Position numbers and translations under genes: made by a program
Shown here: positions 7,701 through 14,349 of the stretch, in pieces
How the letters are laid out: every line of letters starts with the position of its first letter
Numbering within the stretch: the first letter of the stretch is position 1
Assembly: GCA_002315315.1 (NCBI GenBank)
Contig: DCGT01000018.1
Location: forward strand, 6,022-20,370
Reading direction: 5' to 3'
Length of the DNA stretch: 14,349 nucleotides
DNA from: Faecalibacterium sp. UBA1771
Lineage (GTDB): Bacteria > Bacillota > Clostridia > Oscillospirales > Ruminococcaceae
The notes under the pieces: generated by a model
What the model was told of the DNA's origin: nothing
The model's input: only the letters and a program-made list of their open reading frames with translations
Database searches by the model: none

Positions 7701-9873
7701 GTAGGTCACGGTGTAGGGTGCATAGGTCCACACGGCATAGAAGGTGACTGTTCTGCTCTCCTCCTCGCCCGTGATGGTATAATCCGCGACAACTCCGCTC
7801 TTGTCTGCCGACGCGCTAAGTGCCCAGCCGTCAAAGCGGTAATCGCCCTGCTGTGTTGTGAAAGAAACCGAAGTCGCGGCGGTGATTTCGTTACTGCCCT
7901 CGGTAATGAAATAGTTGGCAGTATCGGTCGGCACCGTGCCGGTGACGTTATTTGTCGCATTGCTGTTGAGATTATATACAACGGTGTATGCGCCGGCGGT
8001 CCAATAGGCGTAAAGGGTAGAGTCATCGGCAATATCGTATGCCTTACAGCCCTTGCCGTCACTGCCGATATATTTCACGCCCTGACCGTTTTTCTGCGTA
8101 TAATATCCGCCGAAGTCGTAGCCGTTGCGGCCGGGAACATTTTGGTCGGCGATATTCTGACCGTAGGTGACGGAGAACGGGTCACTTACCGCGCCCTTGC
8201 CGTCATCATAGTCAAGGGTCACATCGTAGGTGTTGGCAGTCCAAACGGCGTACAGATTAAAGGTGTCGTTGGCAGTCGAGGTGAGATTATTAACCGAAGC
8301 CTCGTCATCGTAAGCCTTGCTTCCCTCTGCCGTGATTGCCCAACCGCTGAAGGTGTAGCCGGTACGGGCAAAGGTGTTGGCGGTGAGGGTCTGAGCGGTG
8401 CCGTAGGTAAAGCTCTGATTGCTCATCGACGTGCCGGTGTTGGTATCGGTCGAATTGAAGCTGAAAGCAACCTCATAGCTGTTGGCAGTCCAAACGGCAT
8501 ACAGGGTATATGTTCCGCCGTTGGTCGAGGTAAGATTGCTGACCGAAGCCGCGTCATCGTAAGCCTTGCTTCCCTCTGCCGTGGTCGCCCAACCGCTGAA
8601 GGTGTAGCCGGTACGGGCAAAGGTGTTGGCGCTGAGGTTCTGAGCGGTGCCGTAGGTAAAGCTCTGATTGCTCATCGACGTGCCGGTGTTGGTATCGGTC
8701 GAATTGAAGTCGAAAGCAACCTCATAGCTGTTGGCGGTCCAAACAGCATAAAGATTAAAGGTGTCGTCATCGGTTGAGGTGAGATTATTGACCGACGCCT
8801 CGTCATCGTAAGCCTTGCTTCCCTCTGCCGTGGTTGCCCAACCGCTGAAGGTGTAGCCGGTGCGGGCAAAGGTGTTGGCGGTGAGGTTCTGAGCGGTGCC
8901 GTAGGTAAAGCTCTGATTGCTCATCGACGTGCCGGTGTTGGTATCGGTCGAATTGAAGCTGAAAGCAACCTCGTAGCTGTTCGCAGTCCAAACGGCGTAC
9001 AGATTAAAGGTGCCGTCCTTGGAGGCGAGGTCGGAGGTAATAACATATTGGTCACTGTAAACGACCGTCGTACCCGCGGAGCTTGTATCCCAACCCGCAA
9101 AGGTGTAGCCGGTGCGGGTAAAGCCGTTCTGCGTCAGCGCGGTGGTGGTAGAGCCGCAGTTAACGGTCTGACTGTTCATCGAGCCGCCCGTGTTGCCGTT
9201 GCCGTTGAAGGCGACGGTGTAGGTGGCGGGGTCAGCCCACTGCGCATAGAGCGTAATGGTTTTGTTGTTTTCGGTTGTCAGATTTTTGACCTCTGCGCCG
9301 TCGGAATAGGATGTTCCGCTGCCCGCCTTGACGGTATTCCAGCCGGCAAACACCTTAGTCCCGTTGGTATATGTGTTGACGGTGAGGTTCTGAGCGGTAT
9401 CATAGACAAACGACTGGTTGGCCATATCAGTGCCGCTGCCGCCGTTTTTATCGAATTTGACGTTATACTCGATGGGAGACCAATGCGCATAGACGGTAAT
9501 GTTTGAAGTAAATTTTACATTGTCGCCCAAAGCTTTGTTGCCTGTTCCGTCCGCCTCGAAATATTTTGTTCCCTCTTTCGGCTTTCCGTCCTCGGTGTAG
9601 TAACCCAGAAGAGTATATCCCGTTTTGGTCGGAAATGAAGATTTTTTTATCCTCTATACTTGCAGTTTTGACTTTCGTGTTATTATTAAACTGTTTGCTA
9701 AACGAATTGCCGGTACCCTCGTTAGGGTCAAAGGTTACGGTAACCGGTTGGGGCGGTCCCTCCGCCGGGATGTCCTGCTTTGCCGCGGCAGACGGAGCTA
9801 TGCCGCCGAAAAGCGAGAATAACATCGATAACAGTAAAATGCACGATAATGCTTTTTTGAGTCTGTTCATCAT
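4800..9873 (-). CDS. Large secreted InlB-type (Listeria-Bacteroides) repeat protein, with a frameshift near the 5' end
   Basis: Start ATG 9873 (MMNRLKK) has AAAGGG 5 nt upstream. It opens a signal peptide: a basic N-terminus, hydrophobic core SCILLLSMLFSLFGG and probable cleavage after PSAAA. Thirty-odd residues into the mature part the frame is lost at a seven-A run (9648-9642); removing one A restores a frame that continues to TAA at 4800, about 1690 residues in all. The rest has 16 repeat units of about 80 residues. Each runs from a (Y/V)xVxFxxN start through (R/K)TGYxFxGW to NLYAVW, as in Pfam Flg_new/InlB B-repeats. The last 318 residues hold a Cna-B-like domain (VSGYVYTD...GPAGAVVKLKK...LEPGTYQL) and a beta-rich domain ending in EIYAKLYSTYGIV. 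NPNTG near the C-terminus recalls a sortase site, but no hydrophobic anchor or basic tail follows. It is probably an exported adhesin-like protein. The downstream frame has an in-frame TAG just before the A run and no ATG near 9530, so it cannot start independently in a normal way. Confidence 0.87.
6759..7496 (-). repeat. Three near-identical tandem 246-bp repeats (units 9-11)
   Basis: Three successive 82-codon units of the repeat gene begin (E/T)ANSY(E/K)VKFNANGG and differ at only a few residues each. The DNA is also nearly identical, including synonymous sites, which points to recent tandem duplication or gene conversion. Confidence 0.9.
8241..8987 (-). repeat. Three near-identical tandem 249-bp repeats (units 3-5)
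   Basis: Three successive 83-codon units begin TANSYEVAF(S/D)FNSTDTN and contain FARTGYTFSGW. They differ at a handful of residues. A fourth member of this subtype (unit 12, about 6510-6758) sits after the other tandem block, so the two subtypes have been shuffled. Confidence 0.9.
9642..9648 (-). other. Seven-A homopolymer where the reading frame changes
   Basis: The signal-peptide frame reads ...ASIEDKK up to the A run. The repeat frame picks up as SSFPTKTGYTLLGYYTEDG after it. A six-A run would join both in frame. The signal frame otherwise continues in nonsense residues to a stop at 9463. Candidate causes are slipped-strand phase variation, transcriptional slippage, mutation or a sequencing error. 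Confidence 0.85.
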
Positions 9874-9952
9874 ATAAACCCTTTCTTGCTTTTGTAACAA
9901 TCTCACAATATGATTAACAGTTAACATAATTGGAGATATATTAACTTCTATC

Positions 9953-9981
9953 ATAATATTCCTTTATTCACAAAAAAGCAA
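9953..9981 (-). promoter_or_regulatory. Probable promoter of the repeat-protein gene
   Basis: On the minus strand TTGCTT (9981-9976) and TATTAT (9958-9953) lie 17 bp apart in very AT-rich DNA. The -10 is a good match and the -35 is weak. A short palindrome TTAAC-A-GTTAA (9914-9924) lies in the leader. Confidence 0.45.
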
Positions 9982-10086
9982 TATTTATTTAATATCGGTT
10001 TAAAAAAGTTATATTAATGTATTTTGTATGACGGCTGTGCCGGGTTCACGCGGCTCAAGCGGCAAAGGCGCTCCCCGTCGCATTAC

Positions 10087-10145
10087 TGTTGACAAGGTAT
10101 TTTAGAAAGTTTATAATACATAATATACAGTAGACTGTGTCAACA
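10087..10145. promoter_or_regulatory. Inverted 8-mers flanking the cassette promoter
   Basis: TGTTGACA (10087-10094), which contains the -35, is matched by its exact complement TGTCAACA (10138-10145) beyond the start point. A second small palindrome, ACAGT-AG-ACTGT (10127-10138), sits over the start region. These could be regulator half-sites; chance is possible. Confidence 0.4.
10089..10117 (+). promoter_or_regulatory. Consensus promoter of the 826-aa/YbjN-like cassette
   Basis: TTGACA (10089-10094) and TATAAT (10112-10117) are exact consensus hexamers with 17-bp spacing. The start point would be near 10124, giving a leader of about 50 nt. The promoter diverges from that of the repeat-protein gene. 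Confidence 0.9.
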
Positions 10146-10173
10146 ACTATTCATAATTAATGGGTGAAAATCA

Positions 10174-12654
10174 ATGGACGAAAGAAAATATTTGAATCTC
10201 CAGCATAAGCTGGACGAGTTTGACCTATATTTCCGCATCCACTTCGACCCGAAAAACGCTGTCGCGCTCTACAACCACGACCCCGGGAAATTCAGAGAAT
10301 TCGTCAACGACATTTATAAGCTGTTGACCGACTGCGGCGGCTTCAAAACCGCTGAGGAAATCCGGGAGCGCAATCGCGCGCTTGTCGTTCTGCAGATGTG
10401 CAAAATTATCAAGGATGTCGTCGACAGCTCGAAGATAGAGATAAATGAACAGCTCATGAGTGCCAACAGAAAGATTTACAATGAGCTGAAAAAACAGAAA
10501 GATACGGCAATTCTGAAATACACCTGCGCGCTGGGCGGTATAGGTGCAGAGGAGCTGTTCGTAAGCACGAAAATAAATCTTGACCAAATTACATGGGTGC
10601 AGACAACTCATCCAGAAGAGCTTCAGAAAAAGCTGGAAAACCAGGGCGTTAATACAGTAATGAGTATCGACCACTCATCGCCGTATTACAATCTCAAGGC
10701 GCAGACCTTCGGCAAGGGCGGTATGGTAAGCTATACCTTTTTAATGCCGTCGGTAACGGGCGGCTACAAGCTTGACGGGATAAAGTCGGCGACAAAGCTG
10801 ATGGATAAGCTTCTCTCCGACGATAAAATGCAGGCGATGATAAGCGCCTATGAGTCGGCGGAGAAGATGTGGCTCACCTCGGCGGCGTCGCCCTCGAAGG
10901 AGATTGAGAACCGCCTTCGCTTTGTCAATGCCTTCGACAGCGAGCTTAAAGAGCTGTACCTTATGATAAACAACGACAACGCCGTGCTTCGCGAGGCGGC
11001 TAACAAGGCGTTCGAGAAATACGGAATCAGCGAGCTTATCAAGGATTACAAAGCCTTCAGAGACCCCGAAAACAAGAACACCGACTATCTGACGGACAAT
11101 CAGAACGAATACGCGAAATCATTCCGCGGATATTACCAAATAGTGCTGGACGATAAAAGTAAAACGCTCACCAAAAAGCCGGAGCTTCGCGAGGTTCATA
11201 AATATCTGCTCGGATACGGCGACTACGGCTCGGGCATCGGCACCGATGTTTTCAATGTCACCAAGCAGGTGCGCCCGTTCATCGAGAATTTCATCTCCCT
11301 GCCCGAGGAGCAGCAGCTCAAGGCGCTGTATATGCTCGAGCATAAAATGTATAAAACGGATGCCGTTGCCACCAACGAGAATATAGCGAATTATACTCCA
11401 AACGTCGGTAAAATCAACGACATACTCAAAGCAAGCAACTTCAAGTTCTGGAAGCGCGCCACTACAAGCTATATGTATTGGAACAAGCTCAAAATCTGCA
11501 TCGACAGGGTCAGGGGATTAGAGACCCCGCCGGAGAACAAAAAAAGCGTAAGGGACAAGATAATAACGTTTTTGGGTCTTACCGGCTTGGCGAGCAAGGT
11601 AAGCTCCCTGCTTAAAGGCACCCTAAAAGCCATCGTCGTGGGAGTGCGTTCGGCTTCCAGCTATATAGGCGGCCTTCTTTCGTCCAGTAAGCTGCCGGAT
11701 ATGGAAGAATCCGCGAGCAACATTCAAATTGCGACGAAAACAGCAGAGGATGTCAGCAGTCTTGTCGACACCTCCCTGCCGCTTGTGAGCAGCCCTCTTG
11801 CGTTCAACGTGATCAGCGTCGTTTCAAGCAGTATCCTGACCGCTTCGAGCGTAACCTCGGTTGTCTCAAATTCAAAGAATAAGTCAAGTGCTGTCGATGT
11901 GATACGCGACGTCAGGGAGATGATGAAGGATAATTCGCTGAGTGGCGATCAAAAGAAAATTCTGGAAAAGATGGAAACACACGCCCGAATCATCGAGGCA
12001 ATAAACCACGACAAGGTAAGAATGTCGGTTGTCAAAACGGTAAATAACGTAACGGGAGTCGCTACCAGTGCGCTAATGATAGCGGGTTTAGGTCCGGCAA
12101 TGATCGTTCCGTACGGTGTCGCCAGTGTCCTCACCTTCCTTGCATCGAGTAAGATTCAGGGTCAGAATGTCGAGAATGTCCTCGACACCAAGCGATTCGC
12201 CGACTCCCAGAGCAGGAAAAACGCGATAGAGAATACCAAAAAGCTTATAAAACTCCGCTATCGGCGATTGCCCGAAAACCTGCGTCTGAAGCATTTCAAT
12301 CAGTATAGTGATGCCATTGAAAGCGACGACAAGATTCTCGGTCAGCTCCGCCAGGAAACGGTACGTTCATCGGGTCAGATCAACCAGGCAGCCGCCAAAA
12401 ACTTCTTTGTCCAAAATATAGGCAACGACCTCTACAACCTGATTAAAACATTCGACGATAATAGCAGGAGAAATGTAGTAAACGAAAACGCGAACGCGTT
12501 TAACAAAAAAATGATGGAATTGGCAAACAAGCTTATCGTGGCGTCGGGCGGCAGGCGGATAGAACCGAGTAAGCTTCATACCGATCCCGCCGTATCCGAA
12601 AAAGAAAACCGCCGCAAGGTCGTAGAGAAAATCACCGGCAATATGTCGGTTTAA
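10174..12654 (+). CDS. 826-residue protein of unknown function with hydrophobic C-terminal-half segments
   Basis: I do not recognise a family. The ATG at 10174 is preceded by GGGTGA (10162-10167) at 6 nt. There is no signal peptide. Residues 1-440 are soluble, charged and mostly helical in character. Three hydrophobic, Ser/Gly/Ala/Val-rich stretches follow: about 463-502 (split by one Lys), 533-564 (LPLVSSPLAF... through SSVTSVV) and 617-657 (VVKTVNNVTG... through GVASVLTFLAS). The first two are separated by a Ser/Glu-rich linker and the last two by a charged helix rich in Lys/Glu (575-615). Residues 660-826 are again hydrophilic and helical. This soluble-hydrophobic-soluble layout resembles proteins that insert into membranes after release, such as helical pore formers or translocator proteins, but no sequence motif supports that directly. 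No nucleotide-binding or nuclease motif was seen. It is co-transcribed with a small YbjN-like protein 13 nt downstream, suggesting an effector and chaperone or a membrane-remodelling pair. Confidence 0.85.
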   Translation: MDERKYLNLQHKLDEFDLYFRIHFDPKNAVALYNHDPGKFREFVNDIYKLLTDCGGFKTAEEIRERNRALVVLQMCKIIKDVVDSSKIEINEQLMSANRKIYNELKKQKDTAILKYTCALGGIGAEELFVSTKINLDQITWVQTTHPEELQKKLENQGVNTVMSIDHSSPYYNLKAQTFGKGGMVSYTFLMPSVTGGYKLDGIKSATKLMDKLLSDDKMQAMISAYESAEKMWLTSAASPSKEIENRLRFVNAFDSELKELYLMINNDNAVLREAANKAFEKYGISELIKDYKAFRDPENKNTDYLTDNQNEYAKSFRGYYQIVLDDKSKTLTKKPELREVHKYLLGYGDYGSGIGTDVFNVTKQVRPFIENFISLPEEQQLKALYMLEHKMYKTDAVATNENIANYTPNVGKINDILKASNFKFWKRATTSYMYWNKLKICIDRVRGLETPPENKKSVRDKIITFLGLTGLASKVSSLLKGTLKAIVVGVRSASSYIGGLLSSSKLPDMEESASNIQIATKTAEDVSSLVDTSLPLVSSPLAFNVISVVSSSILTASSVTSVVSNSKNKSSAVDVIRDVREMMKDNSLSGDQKKILEKMETHARIIEAINHDKVRMSVVKTVNNVTGVATSALMIAGLGPAMIVPYGVASVLTFLASSKIQGQNVENVLDTKRFADSQSRKNAIENTKKLIKLRYRRLPENLRLKHFNQYSDAIESDDKILGQLRQETVRSSGQINQAAAKNFFVQNIGNDLYNLIKTFDDNSRRNVVNENANAFNKKMMELANKLIVASGGRRIEPSKLHTDPAVSEKENRRKVVEKITGNMSV

Positions 12655-12667
12655 CGGGGGAAAGAAA

Positions 12668-13210
12668 ATGAATAAAAATGATGCATTGAAGTTTCAAAAA
12701 GAGCAGATGGACGCTCTGAACAAGGACTTTACCGAAATGGGCTACGATCCCGAGCGCACCTCCCCGCAGGAGATCGGAATCACCGACCTGATTACCTTTG
12801 ATTTCACCGCGGGTCTTAACGACGAGGCGGCGCTCGCCAACCTCTATTTCCTGCCCGTCAATGAGGATGAGGTATCTACCGTCTACTATGTTGCGGAGCT
12901 TGCGCTGACCGACGAGGTCAACACCGACGAGAAGAAGCTCGAAATGCTGCAGGCGCTCAATTTGCTGAACAGCTACATTGCCTACGGTGATTTCAGATTC
13001 GACGTCAATATCGACATTCTCACCTACCGTTACCTCGTGCCCGTCCGGGAAACGATGTCCGCCGATGACACGCACAAGCTGATTTTAGAGCAGACGCTCA
13101 TCGGCTTCGGACTCGTGAGCCTCTTCGTTGCGCCGCTCAACGCCCTGCTCCAAAACCGCATAACGTGGGAGGAGTATATCTACACCGTTGTACAGCTCGC
13201 CTCCAAATAA
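12668..13210 (+). CDS. YbjN/type III chaperone-like small protein, putative partner of the 826-aa protein
   Basis: The 180-residue protein starts at ATG 12668, 13 nt after the previous stop, with a G-rich purine stretch (12656-12665) as ribosome binding site. Residues 78-175 follow the pattern of the YbjN family and the related CesT/SycE-like chaperone fold. A helix ending LNLLNSYIAYGDF (97-109) leads into a strand with FDVNIDILTYRYLVPV (111-126). A helix starting after MSADD (130-134) and a last helix beginning ITWEEYI (165-171) follow. The acidic N-terminal part (40-80) contains further strand-like segments. No signal peptide or membrane segment is present. In this fold, proteins typically dimerise and bind a client polypeptide, so a chaperone or immunity-type role for the upstream protein is a reasonable inference. 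The family assignment rests on pattern recall, not a search. Confidence 0.8.
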   Translation: MNKNDALKFQKEQMDALNKDFTEMGYDPERTSPQEIGITDLITFDFTAGLNDEAALANLYFLPVNEDEVSTVYYVAELALTDEVNTDEKKLEMLQALNLLNSYIAYGDFRFDVNIDILTYRYLVPVRETMSADDTHKLILEQTLIGFGLVSLFVAPLNALLQNRITWEEYIYTVVQLASK

Positions 13211-13252
13211 CGGCGGCAGGTCGTTATCTTATGGCTTAAAATAATAATTCCG

Positions 13253-13286
13253 ACAGCTTCCCTTAGAACGAGGGGAGCTGTTTTTT
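13253..13286 (+). terminator. Rho-independent terminator of the two-gene cassette
   Basis: ACAGCTTCCC (13253-13262) pairs with GGGGAGCTGT (13272-13281) across a 9-nt loop, with one G-T wobble, followed by six T residues. It lies about 40 bp after the stop codon of the YbjN-like gene. Confidence 0.92.
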
Positions 13287-13406
13287 CGTCGTAGCACAAC
13301 CGCCGAATTTTTTCGCTAACCGTACACCGTCCCGAAATTTCCCGACGGAGCAGACGAAAAACCCGCCGCCGCAGCTCCTTCCCTACTCGAATTTCGTTTT
13401 CCCCAT

Positions 13407-13670
13407 CCGTGCGCGCAGTTGCCGGTTTGAGGCGGTAAAGCCTCCCGACGCACGGTTGATGTTGCTTCAAAGATGATTCACTTTGACTTTCAATTTCTTT
13501 GCTGCTCTTTCAACCGTGCGCGTAGTTGCCTATTTGGTGCAGTCAGCGTCATTTCGCACGGTTGATGTTGCTATGATGAAGCAAGCTGTTTTTGTTCACC
13601 GAGGAAACTTGCGTAATGCGGGCGAAGTAAAGCCTTTTCGCCGACAGATAACCACATCTCGCCCGAGAGA
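13407..13670. repeat. Non-coding repeat block 1 (inverted-repeat units A and B)
   Basis: Unit A has CCGTGCG/CGCACGG arms at 13407-13413 and 13449-13455. Unit B has perfect 9-bp arms AACCGTGCG/CGCACGGTT at 13512-13520 and 13555-13563. Each is followed by TGATGTTGC. After B come GAAGCAAGCTGTTTTTG, a GTTCACCGAGG segment and a GCGGGCGAAGTAAAGCC segment. The middle of A differs from the other units. No convincing gene is present. Confidence 0.8.
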
Positions 13671-13805
13671 GAGAAACCGCGAGACAAGTGTAATATCAAA
13701 CATTAATGAAGCATTTTACTGCTTAAGACTCGTGATTCAGAATTCGGAATTATTGCTCCATCGTGTCTATCACCTTTTCCCACTTTTTCTGCGGTCTCTC
13801 CTAAT
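13671..13805. other. Spacer between repeat blocks, nothing recognised
   Basis: This AT-richer stretch carries no gene, hairpin terminator or clear repeat. It separates the two homologous blocks. Confidence 0.4.
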
Positions 13806-14075
13806 CGTGCGCGCAGTTGCACATTCGGAGCAATCAGCGTCATTTCGCACGGGTGATGTTGCTTCAAAGACGATTCACTTTGACTTTCAATTTCTTTGCT
13901 GCTCTTTCAACCGTGCGAGCAGTTGCCTATTTGGTGCAGTCAGCGTCATTTCGCACGGGTGATGTTGCAACGGTGAAGCAAGCTGTTTTTGTTCACCGAG
14001 GAAGCTTGCGTAATGCGGGCGAAGTAAAGCCTTTTTGCCAACAGAAAAACTCATCACGCCCGAAAAAGAGGAACG
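13806..14075. repeat. Non-coding repeat block 2 (units C and D), duplicate of block 1
   Basis: Unit C has arms CGTGCG/CGCACG at 13806-13811 and 13846-13851, and unit D has CCGTGCG/CGCACGG at 13911-13917 and 13952-13958. The order of units, the linker between them (TTCAAAGAYGATTCACTTTG and on) and the sequence after D match block 1 at an offset of about 397 bp, so the block has been duplicated in tandem. Confidence 0.85.
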
Positions 14076-14147
14076 CAGAAAATGCAGAATCCGAAATTTG
14101 CTATTATGTCTGTTAGCAGTTGTCTATTCTACGATACCTCCACCCCA

Positions 14148-14238
14148 CCGTGCGAGCAGTTGCACATTCGGAGCAATCAGCGTCATTTCGCACGACTGAT
14201 GTTGCTATGTTGAAGCAAGCTGTTTTTGTTCACCGAGG
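14148..14238. repeat. Non-coding repeat block 3 (unit E and partial downstream segment)
   Basis: Unit E has CGTGCG/CGCACG arms at 14149-14154 and 14189-14194. It is followed by the same TGATGTTGC, GAAGCAAGCTGTTTTTG and GTTCACCGAGG segments as units B and D. The match ends there, so this is a truncated third copy. Confidence 0.8.
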
Positions 14239-14313
14239 CGGCAAGTACAACGCCGAGCGGGTAAAACGGGCAAGCCATATTATCTGAACATAACGATTTC
14301 AAAAGCTTTTAGT

Positions 14314-14335
14314 CAAGTTTTTCCCGAAAAACTTG
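14314..14335. repeat. Perfect 10-bp palindrome before a GC-rich motif at the window end
   Basis: CAAGTTTTTC (14314-14323) and GAAAAACTTG (14326-14335) are exact inverted arms around two C residues, followed by GGCGGGGTGCGGGGC to the window end. The combination looks like the edge of a dispersed intergenic repeat of clostridial genomes; the rest is cut off. Confidence 0.55.
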
Positions 14336-14349
14336 GCGGGGTGCGGGGC

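Noticed and set aside
7587..8777. Long plus-strand open frame (396 codons) opposite the repeat protein
   Set aside because: It mirrors the repeated antisense of the real gene: its peptide repeats with the same period, and there is no ribosome binding site. The same holds for 6369-7043.
4800..9530. Independent gene starting at 9530
   Set aside because: The codon there is TTG without a ribosome binding site, inside a recognisable repeat unit whose first half (TKTGYTLLGYYTEDG) lies upstream in the same frame.
9642..9648. Programmed -1 ribosomal frameshift at the A run
   Set aside because: A -1 shift from the signal-peptide frame does not enter the repeat frame; a +1 change (loss of one A) is needed, so the classic slippery heptamer mechanism does not fit.
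13180..13470. Minus-strand open frame of 96 codons
   Set aside because: It crosses the strong terminator of the plus-strand cassette and overlaps the end of the YbjN-like gene, with Arg-rich composition and no initiation signal.
13483..14116. Plus-strand open frames in the repeat region (13483-13962 and 13817-14116)
   Set aside because: They share a peptide only because the underlying DNA is duplicated in a non-coding repeat. No ribosome binding site was seen, and hairpin arms run through the frames.
13407..14194. CRISPR array
   Set aside because: The units are about 48 bp with diverged interiors, spacing is irregular (about 105, 290, 105 and 240 bp), and the flanking DNA is itself duplicated, unlike unique CRISPR spacers.

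Overview
The window looks like a chromosomal segment from a Gram-positive anaerobe of the Clostridia, plausibly the Oscillospiraceae/Ruminococcaceae. This is inferred from near-consensus sigma-A type promoters, purine-rich ribosome binding sites, moderate GC in genes with AT-rich intergenic DNA, GntR and BCCT family proteins, and a large secreted protein built from Listeria-Bacteroides (InlB B) repeats. No rRNA, tRNA, CRISPR array, transposase or integrase is visible, and no taxonomic marker gene is present.

Layout. (1) Positions 1-959, minus strand: the N-terminal 319 residues of a GHKL-type ATPase (HSP90/MutL/MORC-like fold), cut by the window edge, with its own promoter. (2) Positions 1211-4574, minus strand: a two-gene operon. 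The first gene encodes an unusual three-part protein (GntR-type winged helix, TrkA-C/RCK-C-like domain, LicA-type choline kinase). The second encodes a BCCT-family transporter whose GTG start overlaps the regulator's stop. A consensus promoter overlapped by an inverted repeat precedes the operon and a hairpin terminator follows it. The logic suggests choline sensing, uptake and phosphorylation in one transcription unit. (3) Positions 4735-9981, minus strand: a secreted protein of about 1690 residues with a signal peptide, 16 repeat units of about 80 residues, a Cna-B-like domain and a C-terminal beta-rich domain. Its 5' end is out of frame with the rest because of a run of seven A residues. 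(4) Positions 10087-13286, plus strand: a two-gene cassette with a perfect consensus promoter. It encodes an 826-residue protein of unknown function with several hydrophobic segments and a 180-residue protein resembling the YbjN/type III chaperone-like fold, followed by a clear terminator. This is the best candidate for an undescribed system. (5) Positions 13290-14349: no convincing gene. This stretch holds a non-coding repeat family of five 48-bp GTGCG/CGCAC inverted-repeat units in duplicated blocks, and a separate palindrome next to the window end.

All calls come from reading the sequence and recalled family motifs; no database search was possible.
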